From: CAIWHR01 sp963717695 | Lineage (GTDB): Bacteria; Pseudomonadota; Gammaproteobacteria; Burkholderiales; Casimicrobiaceae | NCBI GenBank assembly: GCA_963717695.1 | Contig: CAVQWR010000003.1 | Location: 992,001-1,056,000, forward strand | DNA length: 64,000 nt | Direction of reading: 5' to 3' | Shown here: piece after piece, positions 11,698 to 21,996 of the stretch | Layout: every line of letters begins with the position of its first letter | How positions within the stretch are numbered: the stretch's first letter is position 1 | Made by a program: the position numbers and the translations under genes | Notes under the pieces: generated by a model | The model's database searches: none | What the model saw: only the letters and a program-made list of their open reading frames with translations | Told to the model about the DNA's origin: nothing

Positions 11698-12074
11698 CGA
11701 CGCGCCCCGCCGCGCCGCCCGAGCGCACGGCGACGCTCGACGTGACGCTGCTCGGCCGCGACTACAAGGTCGCGTGCAAGGAGTCGGAGCGCGCGGAATT
11801 GCAGGACGCGGTCGCATTCGTCGACCGCCGCATGCGCGAGATCCGCGACGCGGGCAAGAGCGCCGCGGGGGTGGAGCGCGTCGCCGTGATGGCGGCACTC
11901 AACATCGCGCACGATCTGTTGCGCGAACGCCGCGCAGCGACAACGGCGCCGGTGCGCGCGACGGTGCAATCGTCGTCGAATTCTGTCGTTGACGAAGCCG
12001 CCGTGCGGCGTAGAATCGCCGATATGCAGTCCGCGATCGACCAGGTGCTTGCAGGGCAGGAAAAGCTGTTCTGA
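11694..12074 (+). CDS. zapA: Cell division protein ZapA
   Basis: A 126-residue FtsZ-associated protein that bundles protofilaments at the Z-ring. The N-terminal domain shows VTLLGRDYKVACKESER, then AVAFVDRRMREIRDAGKSA and VERVAVMAALNIAHDLL, the typical ZapA core. The C-terminal coiled coil ends IADMQSAIDQVLAGQEKLF. It overlaps the preceding coiled-coil gene by 4 bp and is followed directly by 6S RNA, a linkage conserved across proteobacteria. Confidence 0.93.
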   Translation: MTTRPAAPPERTATLDVTLLGRDYKVACKESERAELQDAVAFVDRRMREIRDAGKSAAGVERVAVMAALNIAHDLLRERRAATTAPVRATVQSSSNSVVDEAAVRRRIADMQSAIDQVLAGQEKLF

Positions 12075-12097
12075 TTCGTGCCGGGCCGCGCGGCGGT

Positions 12098-12288
12098 TTC
12101 AATGTTCCCTGCGGTGTCCGAGTCGCCCATACACTCTTTGAACCAATGCTACCTAGCGAGGTTGCCTCGCCGTATATGGGCTGGTGTGCGCTCCCAAGCG
12201 GAAGCGCCTGAAGGCCCGGGCAGGCGACCCTCTTGAACCCCAGGTTCAAGATGAGGGTGGCACGGCACAGGTGGGGAACACCCTTTGC
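12098..12288 (+). ncRNA. ssrS: 6S RNA
   Basis: Regulatory RNA that mimics an open promoter and sequesters sigma-70 RNA polymerase in stationary phase. It lies directly after zapA, its conserved genomic position. The closing stem is visible: TGTTCCC at 12103-12109 pairs with GGGAACA at 12274-12280. The 5' strand (CCCTGCGGTGT) and the 3' strand (CACAGGTGGGG) are typical, and the central part can fold into a long rod with an open bubble. Length, about 185 nt, matches the family. Ends are approximate. Confidence 0.88.
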
Positions 12289-12600
12289 GAGCACGGTCGG
12301 GCCGGCGTGATTTTCACGCTCGCCTGACCGGCGCTCTACGCGTCGAAGCGCGCCGCAACGGCGTGCCGTGCGTTCGCTTCCGCGTGCCGCGGATTGATCC
12401 CGGTAAATGCTCGGACCGCGCTGCGGCAAATCGCGGTCAATGACGACGGCCTTGTCTGTGCTTCGCCTACAGACGATCGTCCTTCTGTCGCGGAATAGTG
12501 TCGTTCGGGCCGGAGCCACGGCGCACGGATTCCAATGCCTGTCGCGTGGGTATGCGATTCGCATCGGGCCCCGTGCCGCATCCAGCGAAGGAGTTCGAAA
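12289..12600. other. Intergenic stretch with a hairpin after 6S RNA
   Basis: No convincing gene. At 12295-12329 an imperfect inverted repeat can fold: GGTC, GGC and GCGTGA pair with TCACGC, GCC and GACC around a TTT loop. It has no T-tract and could mark the 6S 3' boundary. In many relatives fau (ygfA) follows 6S RNA here; it is absent. Confidence 0.5.
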
Positions 12601-13042
12601 TGCACTTCCCCAGAACCGGCGTCTTGCACGCCGTGGTTGTCGCCACCGCCGTGCTGCTCGCGCCGGCCGCCAACAGCCAGGATTTGCCGCAACGAATCCA
12701 CTGCCCTCGGAAAAGTCTCAGGGCAGCGTCACGTATATCAGTGGCGGAATCGGCCACGACGAGGCGATTGCGTTCCGGCAGCTCGAACCGAACTATCCGC
12801 TCGGGCTCGAATTCATCACCAACGGGGCCTCCGGCGCCGAGTTTCTCGCGGACGTCCATGTCACGATCACGGATCGGCAGGGCAACGTGATGCTGCAGAC
12901 CGTATCGCCGGGCCCGCTGCTGTTGGCGCGGCTTCCCGAAGGCAGCTACAAGGTGACGGCGGCGGCGGAAGCCGGCGCACCCAAGGAGCGCAACGTCGTC
13001 GTCGCAGCGCGGAAGCACGAGCACGTCGTGTTCCAGTGGTAA
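12601..13042 (+). CDS. Small secreted protein, carboxypeptidase-regulatory-like (one frame break)
   Basis: An approximately 147-residue exported protein of unknown function. The N-terminus (MHFPRTGVLHAVVVATAVLL, then APAANSQ) is a clear Sec signal peptide with an Ala-X-Ala-like cleavage site. The frame shifts near 12685, and the mature part continues NPLPSEKSQGSVTYISGG to a beta-rich domain (VHVTITDRQGNVMLQTVSPG, then LLARLPEGSYKVTAAAEAG). That pattern is like the carboxypeptidase-regulatory/SpaA-type Ig-like folds found in small Burkholderiales periplasmic proteins. A GAAGGAG ribosome site precedes the ATG. No partner gene is obvious. Confidence 0.7.
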
Positions 13043-13263
13043 CTTCGCCCGGCTGAAATCGGCGCCATTCATCGCGCATGACGAGCCGGTGCTCCGGCTG
13101 GTCCGCTCGGGCGCCCCGCTGTCCGCATGATCCCGTAGTCCAGCTCGAGCCGGCCATCGAGATTGTCGAGGTAGAATCGGCGGTCTTGACGATCTCGCGG
13201 CGCGTGCACTGTTGGCCGCGCCGGACCGTAATTCGGCTCGAACCGGACGAAGGCGGATACCGC

Positions 13264-13731
13264 GTGCGCTACTGGCTGATGAAATCGGAGCCCGACGAGT
13301 TCTCGATCGACGACCTCGCTGCGGCGAAAAACAGGACCACGCCGTGGTTCGGCGTGCGTAACTACCAGTCGCGAAACTTCATGCGCGACCAGATGCGGCT
13401 GGGCGACCGCATTTTCTTCTATCACTCGAGCTGTCCCGAGCCCGGCATTGCCGGCATCGCCGAGGTTTCCGCGCAGGCGTATCCCGACGCGACGCAGTTC
13501 GACCGCAGAAATCCGCATTTCGATCCGAAGTCGAGCCGCGATGCGCCGCGCTGGGTGAACGTCGATGTCCGGTTCGTCGAAAGGACGCGTTTCATCTCGC
13601 TCGCCGAGCTGCGCCTCCATCCGGAGCTCGAGCGCATGCGCGTCCTGCAGCGCGGCAACCGCCTTTCGATCACGCCGGTCGATCCTGCGGAATGGGCCTT
13701 CGTCCTGCGCCTCATGAAGAAGAAAGCGTGA
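13264..13731 (+). CDS. EVE (PUA-like) domain protein
   Basis: A 155-residue EVE-domain protein, a PUA-like fold that binds modified bases in RNA or DNA. It begins VRYWLMKSEPDEFSIDDLA and has the hallmark WFGVRNYQSRNFMRDQM and GDRIFFYHSSCPEPGIAGI blocks. The GTG at 13264 is chosen because the RYWLMKSEP start is universal in the family; the open frame extends further upstream but without family similarity. It is 7 bp ahead of the TauE/SafE gene. EVE-TauE after zapA-6S is a recurrent betaproteobacterial order. Confidence 0.92.
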   Translation: MRYWLMKSEPDEFSIDDLAAAKNRTTPWFGVRNYQSRNFMRDQMRLGDRIFFYHSSCPEPGIAGIAEVSAQAYPDATQFDRRNPHFDPKSSRDAPRWVNVDVRFVERTRFISLAELRLHPELERMRVLQRGNRLSITPVDPAEWAFVLRLMKKKA

Positions 13732-13738
13732 GCGCGCG

Positions 13739-14548
13739 GTGGATGTCGCGCTGATCGCGCTGTACCTCGGCCTGGGGGCGGCGCTCGGCTTCCTCGCGGG
13801 GCTCCTCGGCATCGGCGGCGGCATGGCGATGGTGCCGCTGCTCACGATCGTGTTCACGAACCAGGGCGTGCCGCAGGAGCACGTCATCCACCTTGCACTC
13901 GGCACGGCAACCGCCACCATCATGTTCACCGGCGTCGCATCGACGCGCGAGCATCACCGGCACGGAGCCGTGGTCTGGCGTGTCGTCGCCGGCATGGCGC
14001 CTGGCATCGTGTTGGGTGCGCTGGCCGGCTCGCAGCTGGTAGGGATCATGTCGACCGCGTTCCTTGCGGCATTCTTCGGGACGTTCATTGCGATCGCGGC
14101 AACGCAGGTGCTGATCGACCGCAAGCCCAAGCCCTCGCGCGAGCTGCCCGGAGCGGCCGGATTGTTCGCGGTCGGCAGCGGCATCGGACTGGTGTCGAGC
14201 ATGGTCGGCGCGGGCGGCGCGTTCCTGTCCGTACCGTTCATGGCCGCCTGCAACATCAATCTGCGCAAGTGCGTCGCGACCTCGTCGGCGCTCGGGCTTC
14301 CCGTGGCGCTCGCCGGCACGATCGGCTACGTCTTCGCAGGCATGCGGCAGCAGGGATTGCCGGCGTACTCGCTCGGATTCGTCTACGTGCCGGCGCTGCT
14401 CGCGATCGTCGCGTCGAGCGTCGTCGCGGCGCCATTCGGCGCGCGTGCCGCGCATCGATGGCCGGTGGCGCGGCTGCGCAAGGCATTCGCGGTGTTTCTC
14501 TACGTGCTCTCCGCGTACATGCTCTGGAAGGCCTGGCGGAGCGCATGA
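13739..14548 (+). CDS. TauE/SafE (TSUP) family membrane permease
   Basis: A 269-residue inner-membrane protein with about eight hydrophobic helices and two related halves. The half-repeat motif is seen as GFLAGLLGIGGGMAMVPLL near the N-terminus and GLVSSMVGAGGAFLSVPFM in the second half, diagnostic of the TSUP family that exports or imports sulfite, sulfoacetate and similar organosulfur anions. The start is GTG at 13739, just after the EVE gene. The specific substrate cannot be read from the sequence. Confidence 0.92.
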   Translation: MDVALIALYLGLGAALGFLAGLLGIGGGMAMVPLLTIVFTNQGVPQEHVIHLALGTATATIMFTGVASTREHHRHGAVVWRVVAGMAPGIVLGALAGSQLVGIMSTAFLAAFFGTFIAIAATQVLIDRKPKPSRELPGAAGLFAVGSGIGLVSSMVGAGGAFLSVPFMAACNINLRKCVATSSALGLPVALAGTIGYVFAGMRQQGLPAYSLGFVYVPALLAIVASSVVAAPFGARAAHRWPVARLRKAFAVFLYVLSAYMLWKAWRSA

Positions 14549-14720
14549 GCATGGCCGCACACCGATCAATCGGACCGCGGCTACCGGCGACACGCGGCCC
14601 TCGCTGAAGCGGCGAGCGAAGGGCGGGCTCGCCGCTCACCTCGCGCAGCCCGTCGCTGTCATTTGACCTGAAGTGCGACGCCGAAGGCGAACAGCGGTAT
14701 CGCCAAGCCTGCGCGCGGAG

Positions 14721-16224
14721 CTATGTCTTCGTGCAGTCGTACCGATCCCGCAGTACATTTTTCTGGACCTTGCCCATCGAGTTGCGCGGCAGGTCGTCGA
14801 CGAAATGCACGCGCTTCGGCACCTTGAAGCTCGCGATCTCCGCCTTCAGCGCGGCGATCACGTCCGCCTCGGACAGCGAATGCCCGGGCCCCGCGACGAC
14901 GACGGCCGTCACGGCTTCCCCGAAATCGGCGTCGGCCACGCCGATCACCGCGGATTCGACGACGCCCGGCAGCGCGTCGATCTTCTCCTCGACCTCCTTC
15001 GGGTAGACGTTGAGGCCGCCGGTGATGATGAGATCCTTGGCGCGCCCGACGATGCGCACATAGCCGTCGCCGGTCAGCGTCCCCATGTCGCCGGTGCGGA
15101 AGAAGCCATCTTCCGTGAATTCGTCGCGCGTCTTCTCCGGCATGCGCCAGTAGCCGGCGAACACGTTCGGGCCCTTGACCTCGATCCCACCGACGGTCTC
15201 CGGTGCGCACGGAGCACCGGCGGCGTCGACGATGCGGACCGACACGCCGGGCAGCGCGGGCCCGACGGTGCCGCCGATGCGCTCGCCTTCGAGCGGATTC
15301 GACGTGTTCATCCCGGTCTCCGACATGCCGTAGCGCTCCAGGATCGTGTGTCCCGTGCGCTCGCGAAACGCTGCGAACGTCTCGGGCAGCAGCGGCGCGG
15401 AGCCGGAGATGAAGAGGCGGACGTTGCGGCAGTCGGCGGCGCCGAAGTCGGCTTCGGCGAGCAGGCGCGAGTAGAACGTCGGCACGCCCATCATCACCGT
15501 CGCGCGCGGCAGCAGCGCGCGGACTTCCTTCGGATCGAACTTCGGCAGCCACAGCATCCGCGCCTGCGCGAGCAGCGCGCAGTGACAGGCGACGAAGAGT
15601 CCGTGCACATGATACGTCGGCAGCGCGTGCAGCAGCACGTCGCCCCTGGTGAATCCCCAGGCCTCGACCAGCGTCAGCGCGTTGCTGCTGAGGTTCCGGT
15701 GCGACAGCATCGCACCCTTCGAGCGGCCGGTCGTCCCGGAGGTGTAGAGGATGGCGGCGAGGTCGTCGGGCCGCGACCTGACGGTCTCGAATGCCTCGGA
15801 CGCAGCGCGCGGCCGCCTCGAGCAGCGAGCCGCCGCCGGGTGCGAGCGTGAACACGACGCTCGCGGGACGCAGTGCGGCGACCATCGCGGCGGACTCGGG
15901 CCGGCAGACGATCACGCGCGGCTCGGCGTCGCTGAAGAAATAGGCGAGCTCGCCCTTCTGATAGCCGGTGTTGAGCGGCAGGAACACGAGTCCGGCGCGC
16001 AGGCAGCCGAGATAGAGCGCCAGCGCCTCCCAGCACTTGTCGACCTGCGCGGCGACGCGGTCGCCGTTCACGCAGCCGGCATCGCGCAGCACGTGGGCGA
16101 TTCGCGCCGACATGCGCTCGAGGTCGTCGTAGTGGATGACCGCGCCGTCGGGGATCAGCAGGCAGGGCTGTTCCGCGTTTTCGGCGAAATGGTCGGCCAG
16201 GAGGCCGTAGAGATTGGCGTTCAT
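14721..16224 (-). CDS. AMP-forming malonyl-CoA synthetase (MatB-like; oxalyl-CoA synthetase possible), one frame break
   Basis: About 500-residue acyl-adenylate ligase. The P-loop reads YTSGTTGRSKGAMLSHRNL, the adenine motif is ERYGMSETGMNTSNP, and the hinge is GDMGTLTGDGYVRIVGRAKD, followed by IITGGLNVYPKEVEE. The C-terminal lysine motif is LPRNSMGKVQKNVLRD. RYGMSET and the overall layout fit malonyl-CoA synthetase (MatB), and a malonate decarboxylase-like gene lies 18 kb away. However, plant and yeast oxalyl-CoA synthetases belong to the same superfamily, and this gene borders an oxalate operon. One extra base near 15800 breaks the frame between LLEAAAR and ASEAFET. Confidence 0.8.
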
Positions 16225-16457
16225 GGCGAGAGGCGGGGCGCGCGCGCAGCGGCGCGCCTGCCGCCCGGCGTTGCCATCGCCGGGCGGCAGGTCGATCGGG
16301 AAGACAGACGGGAGTCTATCTCAAGCGGGCTGCGCCGCCGCGGGCGGCGGGGTTCCGCGCGCTGCGCCAGATCAAGCCGCAGCGAGCGGCCGAACACCCG
16401 GCGCCGGCGCTCTCGGCATGCCGGTCCCGGGAATTGAGGCGGCGCGACCGGTCCTGC

Positions 16458-17832
16458 TCAGATGAGGCCCGCGCCGCGCGCCCACTGGTATTTCGCGCCG
16501 AGCACGGCGCACCGGGAATCTCGGTCGAATAGGCGTACGCAGGAATGCCGTGCTGGTAAAGGTACTCGGCGGCCTCCTCGACCTGCACGTCGCCGGCGAG
16601 CGAAGCGACGATCGGCTTGTGGATGCCCTTCGCCTTCATTTCCTCGACGACCTCGACGACGATCTTCGCGAAGACCATCGGCGGCGTCACGATCGTGTGC
16701 CAGTAGCCGAGGATCAGCGAGTGGATGCGCGGATCCTCGAGCCCGAGGCGGATCGTGTTCTGGTAGGTCTTCGGCGGCTCGCCGCCGGTGATGTCGACCG
16801 GATTGCCGGCCGCGCCGAACGGCGGGATGAACTTGCGGAACGCGGCGTCGAGATCGGGCGGCATCGCCATCAGCGACAGCTTGTTGTCGACGCAGGCGTC
16901 GGAAAGCAGCACGCCGGAGCCGCCGGCGCCGGTGATGATCACGACGTTCTCGCCCTTCGGCGTCGGCAGCACCGGAATGCCGCGCGCGAATTCGAGCAGG
17001 TCGCGCAGGCTGCGCGCGCGGATGACGCCCGACTGCCTCAGCACGTCCTCGTAGATCTTGTCGTTGCCGGCGAGCGCGCCGGTGTGCGAGCTCGCGGCGC
17101 GGGCGCCGAGGCTCGTGCGCCCGGCCTTCAGCATCACGACCGGCTTCTTCTTCGACACGCGCTTCGCGACCTCGGCGAACGCGCGGCCGTCCTTCAGGTC
17201 CTCGCAGTGCTGCGCGATGATGTGCGTGTTGTCGTCCTGCTCGAAGAAGAGTGAGCAGATCGTCCTCGTCGATGTCGGACTTGTTGCCGAGGCCGACGAT
17301 CGCCGAGACGCCCATCTTCGCCGAGCGCGAGAAGCCGATGATCGCCATGCCGATGCCGCCCGACTGCGACGACAGCGCGGCGTGGCCCTTGACGTCGTAG
17401 GCCGTGCAGAACGTCGCGCAGAGGTTCTTCCACGTGTAGTAGAAGCCGTAGATGTTCGGGCCCATCAGGCGCACGTTGTACTTGCGCCCGATCTCCTGGA
17501 TCTCCTTCTGGCCCTCGACGTTGCCGGTCTCGGCGAAGCCCGACGGGATCAGCACCGCGCCGGGAATCTTCTTCTCGCCGCATTCGACGAGCGCCGCGGC
17601 GACGAACTTGGCGGGGATCGCGAACACCGCGACGTCGATCTCGCCGGGAACGTCCTTGACGCTCTTGTACGCCTTCATCCCCATGATCTCGTCGGCGGAC
17701 GGGTTGATCGGGTAGATCTTGCCCTTGTAGCCGCCGTTGATCAGGTTCTTCATCACCGAGTTGCCGATCTTGCCTGTCCTCGGCCGACGCGCCGATCACC
17801 GCCACCGCATCGGGCTTCATGATCCGGTTCAT
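16458..17832 (-). CDS. NDP-forming acyl-CoA synthetase, CoA-binding (alpha-type) subunit; frame breaks
   Basis: CoA-binding/ligase subunit of an acetyl-CoA synthetase (ADP-forming)-type enzyme, about 455 residues. The Rossmann CoA-binding start is MNRIMKPDAVAVIGASAED, then NLINGGYKGKIYPINPSA. The second flavodoxin-like domain has ALSSQSGGIGMAII, and the phosphohistidine loop is seen as SSHTGALAGNDKIYEDV. The frame changes near 17780, 17250 and 16510. The ATG overlaps the stop of the ATP-grasp subunit gene (ATGA). Located between a MatB-like ligase and frc/oxc, it may activate oxalate, formate or another short acid; substrate is inference. Confidence 0.82.
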
Positions 17833-18594
17833 CGAGCGGACGATGTCGGCCTCGGCTGGGCCGGTAGCGCGCCGGCGCGCGGATTCCAGTCGACGACGAT
17901 GCGCACGTCGGCGGCGATCGCGCCGCTCTTCGTCGCGAACACCGGGTTCAGGTCCATCTCCGCGATTTCCGGGAAGTCGGCGACGAGCTGCGACACCTTC
18001 GAGATCAGGCCGGCGAGCGCTTCGCGGTCGACCGGGTCGGCGCCGCGCACGCCCTTCAGGATCTCGGCGGCGGCGATGCCGTCGAGCATCGACAGCGCGT
18101 CCTCGCGCGATGCCGGCGCGAGGCGGAACGTGATGTCCTTCAGCACCTCGACGAGGATGCCGCCCAGCCCGAACGCGACCAGCTTGCCGAACGCGGGATC
18201 GGTGACGGCGCCGATGATGACTTCCTGGCCGCCCGCGAGCATCTGCTGCACCTGCACGCCGAGGAGGTTCGCCTTCGCGTCGTATTTCTTCGCGTTGGCC
18301 ATGATCGTCGCGAAGCCCTTCTCGACCTCCTCCGCGCTCTTCACGCCGACGATCACGCCGCCCGCTTCGGTCTTGTGCAGGATTTCCGGCGAGACGATCT
18401 TCAGCACGACGGGAAAGCCCATGCCGGACGCGAGCTTCGCGGCCTCGGCGGCCGACGTCGCCACGCCTTCCTTCGGCACGGCGATGCCGTAGGCGTCGCA
18501 GACCTGCTTGCCTTCCGGCGCCGTCAAGCGACGTGCGGCCTTCGGCCTTCACCTTGTCCAGCACCTGCCGTACCGCATTCTTGTTCTGTGCCAT
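17829..18594 (-). CDS. NDP-forming acyl-CoA synthetase, ATP-grasp (beta-type) subunit; one frame break
   Basis: About 255-residue ATP-grasp subunit that pairs with the preceding alpha-type gene. The ATP-grasp core motif is GFPVVLKIVSPEILHKTEAG, then GVIVGVKSAEEV, and the metal-binding segment is VADFPEIAEMDLNPVF. The ATG at 18594 starts MAQNKNAVRQVLDKVKAEGR; the frame shifts near 18530 to reach TAPEGKQVCDAYGI. Translational overlap with the CoA-binding subunit shows they form one enzyme. It lies 85 bp downstream of frc in the same direction. Confidence 0.82.
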
Positions 18595-18678
18595 CGTGGT
18601 TCCTATCCTCGAGGGTCGCATCAGGCCGATGCGCGCAACGCGGTGCGCGTCGCCAGGTTCGCGAATTCGGTCGTGGCG

Positions 18679-19930
18679 TCAGATGACCTTCTCGGCGCGC
18701 AGCGCCGCGATGCTCGTCCTTGCCGTAGCCGAGCTCGGCCAGCACCTCGTCGGTGTGCTCGCCGAGAAGCGGCGAGCGCGTCACCTCGGTCGGGCTGTCG
18801 GACATCTTGATCGGATTGCCGACCGTCAGGTACTTGCCGCGCGTCGGGTGGTCGACCTCGACCACGGTGCCGGTCTTGCGCAGCGACGGCTCCTCGGCCA
18901 GCTCCTTCATCGACAGGATCGGGCCGCACGGGATGTCGTGCTTGTTGAGGATGTCCATCGCCTCGAACTTGGTCTTGGTCATCGTCCACTTCTCGATCTC
19001 GCCGAAGATCTCCATCAGGTGCGGCAGCCGCGCCTTCGGCGTCGCGTAGCGCGGGTCGGTCGAGCCATTCCTCGCGGCCGATCACCTTGCAGATGTCCTT
19101 CCACACCGGCGCCTGCGTGATGAAGTAGATGTACGCGTTGGGGTCGGTCTCCCAGCCCTTGCACTTCAGGATCCAGCCCGGCTGGCCGCCGCCCGACGCA
19201 TTGCCGGCGCGCGGCACCGCCTCGAGGAACTTGCCGTTCGGGATACTGCGGGTACTCCTCCATCACGTGCGTGCGATCGAGGCGCTGCTGGTCGCGCAGC
19301 TTGACGCGGCAGAGATTGAGCACGCCGTCCTGCATCGCCGCCAGCACCTTCTGGCCGCGGCCGGTCGTGTTGCGCTGGTAGAGCGCGGCGACGATGCCGA
19401 GCGCGAGATGGAGCCCGGTGCCGGAGTCGCCGATCTGCGCGCCGGTGACGAGCGGCGGGCCGTCGTCGAAGCCCGTCGTCGACGCGGCGCCGCCGGCGCA
19501 CTGCGCGACGTTCTCGTAGACCTTGCAGTCCTCGTACGGACCCGGGACCGAAGCCCTTGACCGACGCGACGATCATCCGCGGGTTGAGCTGCTGGATGCG
19601 CTCCCACGTGAAGCCCATGCGGTCGAGCGCGCCCGGCGCGAAATTCTCGACCAGCACGTCGCACTTCTTGACCAGCGCCTCGAGGATCGCCTTGCCCTTG
19701 GGATTCTTCGCGTCGACGGTGATCGAGCGCTTGTTGTGGTTCAGCATCGTGAAATACAGGCTGTCCACGCCCGGGATGTCGCGCAGCTGCCCGCGCGTGA
19801 TGTCGCCCTCGCCGGCGCGCTCGACCTTGATCACGTCGGCGCCCATCCAGGCGAGAAGCTGCGTGCAGGTCGGGCCCGACTGCACGTGCGTGAAGTCCAG
19901 GATGCGGACGCCATCCAATGCTTTGCTCAT
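18679..19930 (-). CDS. frc: Formyl-CoA:oxalate CoA-transferase (multiple frame breaks)
   Basis: Class III CoA-transferase that moves CoA from formyl-CoA to oxalate, giving oxalyl-CoA and formate. The N-terminus MSKALDGVRILDFTHVQSGP, with TCTQLLAWMGADVIKVERAG, is the formyl-CoA transferase signature. The catalytic aspartate sits in IGDSGTGLHLALGIVAALYQ, and KCKGWETDPNAYIYF and HDIPCGPILSMKELAEEP follow as in characterised Frc. The C-terminus reads ELGYGKDE, then IAALRAEKVI. Frame changes occur near 19545, 19245, 19065 and 18710. About 417 codons, close to the usual 428. It is in an operon-like row with oxc and the antiporter upstream. Confidence 0.92.
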
Positions 19931-20103
19931 TACATTCCCCTGTTCATTGCGTTCATTCCTGCGAAATTCCCGTGCCGATCAGTGCCGACGCGGCCGTCGC
20001 GGCCGCGTTGAGCGTCGTCGCGGCCTACCGGCAGTTGAGCGTCGTCGCGTCGACGGCGATCGTCCGAATCGCCCATTCGACGACGCTCGAACGTGCCGTG
20101 CCA

Positions 20104-21897
20104 TCAGGGTTTCTTCTTCGCGGTGGGATTGAGGCTGGTGATGCGGCCGCTTTCCGTGCCGCCGCCCTCGTCGATCACCGCGTTGATGAGCGTGGGCCGC
20201 CGCGTGCGGATCGCCTCTTCCATCGCGCGGCGCAGCTCGTCGGGCGTCTTCACGTGCGCGCCGACGCCGCCCCACGCCTCCATCATCTTTTCGTAGCGGG
20301 CGTCCTTGACGAACACCAGCGGCGAGGGATCCGGGCCGCCCGTGGGATTCTTCTCGTCGCCGCGATAGACGCCGTTGTTGTTCATGATGACGATGCACAC
20401 GGGCAGGTTGTAGCGGCAGATCGTCTCGGTCTCCATGCCGGAGAAGCCGAAGGCGCTGTCGCCCTCCACCGCGATCACCTGCTGGCCGGTCACGACGGCG
20501 GCGGCGACGCTGTAGCCCATGCCCACGCCCATGATGCCCCACGTGCCCACGTCGATCCGCTTGCGCGGCTTGTACATGTCGACGATGCTGCGCGTGAAGT
20601 CGAGCGCGTTCGCGCCCTCGTTGACGAGCATCGCGTCGGGGTTCGCCTTGACGATGTCGCGCACGACGTTGAGCGCGCTCTGGAAGCTCATCGGCGACGG
20701 ATTCTTCGCGAGCGTCTCGGCCATCTTCGCGACGTTCTTCGTCCTGCGCTCGTTGATCGCGCCGGTCCATTCCGCGGGCGGCTTCGGCCAGCTCGGTCCG
20801 ATCGCCTTCAGCAGCGCCGCCACGCAGGAGCCGATGTCGCCGACCACGGGCGCGTCGATGCGCACGTTGCTGTCGGCTTCCTGCGGCGAGATGTCGATCT
20901 GCACGAATTTCTGGCCGCCCCACGCCTTCGCGGTCGCGCCGCCCCACGTCTTGCCCTTGCCCTGCGACAGCAGCCAGTTGAGGCGCGCGCCGATCAGCAT
21001 CACGACGTCGGCCTCGGGCAATACGTACGAGCGCGCCGCCGATGCGCGACTGCTCGTGCGTGTCCGGCAGCAGGCCCTTGGCCATCGACATCGGCAGGTA
21101 GGGAATGCCCGTCTTTTCGACCAGCGCGCGGATGTCGGCATCGGCCTGCGCGTAGGCCGCGCCCTTGCCGAGGATGATGAGCGGCTTCTTCGCGCTCTTC
21201 AGGAGATCGACCGCGCGCTGCACGGCGTCGGGCGCGGGAATCTGCCGGGGCGCGGCATCCACGACCTTGATCAGCGAATTCTTGCCGGCGACCGCGTCCA
21301 TCGCCTGCGGAAAGAGCTTCGCCGGCAGGTCGAGGTACACGCCGCCGGGACGGCCGGACAGCGCGGCACGGATCGCCCGCGCGACGCCGACGCCGATGTC
21401 CTCGGCATGCAGCACGCGGAACGCCGCCTTGCACAGCGGCTTGGCGATCGCGAGCTGGTCCATTTCCTCGTAGTCGCCCTGCTGCAGGTCGACGATCTCG
21501 CGCTCCGAGGAGCCGCTGATGAGGATCATCGGAAAGCAGTTCACCGTCGCGTGCGTGAGCGCAGTGACGCCGTTGAGGAAGCCGGGTGCCGACACCGTCA
21601 GGCAGATGCCGGGCTTCTGCGTGAGGAAGCCGGCGATCGACGCCGCGTAGCCGGCGTTCTGCTCATGCCGGAACGAGATGACGCGCAGGCCGTTCTTCTG
21701 CATCCGCCGCGTCAGGTCGGTGATCGGGATGCCCGGCAGACCGAAGATCGTGTCGATGCCGTTCAGTTTCAGCGCGTCGATGACGAGCTGGAAGCCGTCG
21801 GTCTCCTGCGCTTGGCGATCGATCTCGCCGCCGGATTGCGACCTTGGTCGGGGCCTGTCGCCGGTCTGGTGGCTCCGCGTTGATCAACATCTGCCAT
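20104..21897 (-). CDS. oxc: Oxalyl-CoA decarboxylase (frame breaks near the start and in the middle)
   Basis: Thiamine-diphosphate enzyme (about 590 aa) converting oxalyl-CoA to formyl-CoA and CO2. The N-terminal domain has IFGLPGIPITDLTRRMQ and the catalytic-glutamate region SFRHEQNAGYAASIAGF. The ThDP/Mg motif is VEGDSAFGFSGMETETICR, with IVIMNNNGVYRGDE. It ends ITSLNPTAKKKP. The frame changes near 21840 and at about 21030 (before ARSYVLPEADVVML). ATG 21897 (MADVDQRGATR) has the only plausible upstream start, but an indel separates it from the conserved region, so the exact N-terminus is uncertain. With Frc it forms the oxalate cycle. Confidence 0.93.
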
Positions 21898-21996
21898 GAC
21901 TTTCTCCGATCCTAGCTTCGTCGGGCATCATCGAAATCGCGCCGAATTCCGTCTCGCGCCGCCCCGACGAGAAGTGGCGGCGCGAGCAATTGCAGG

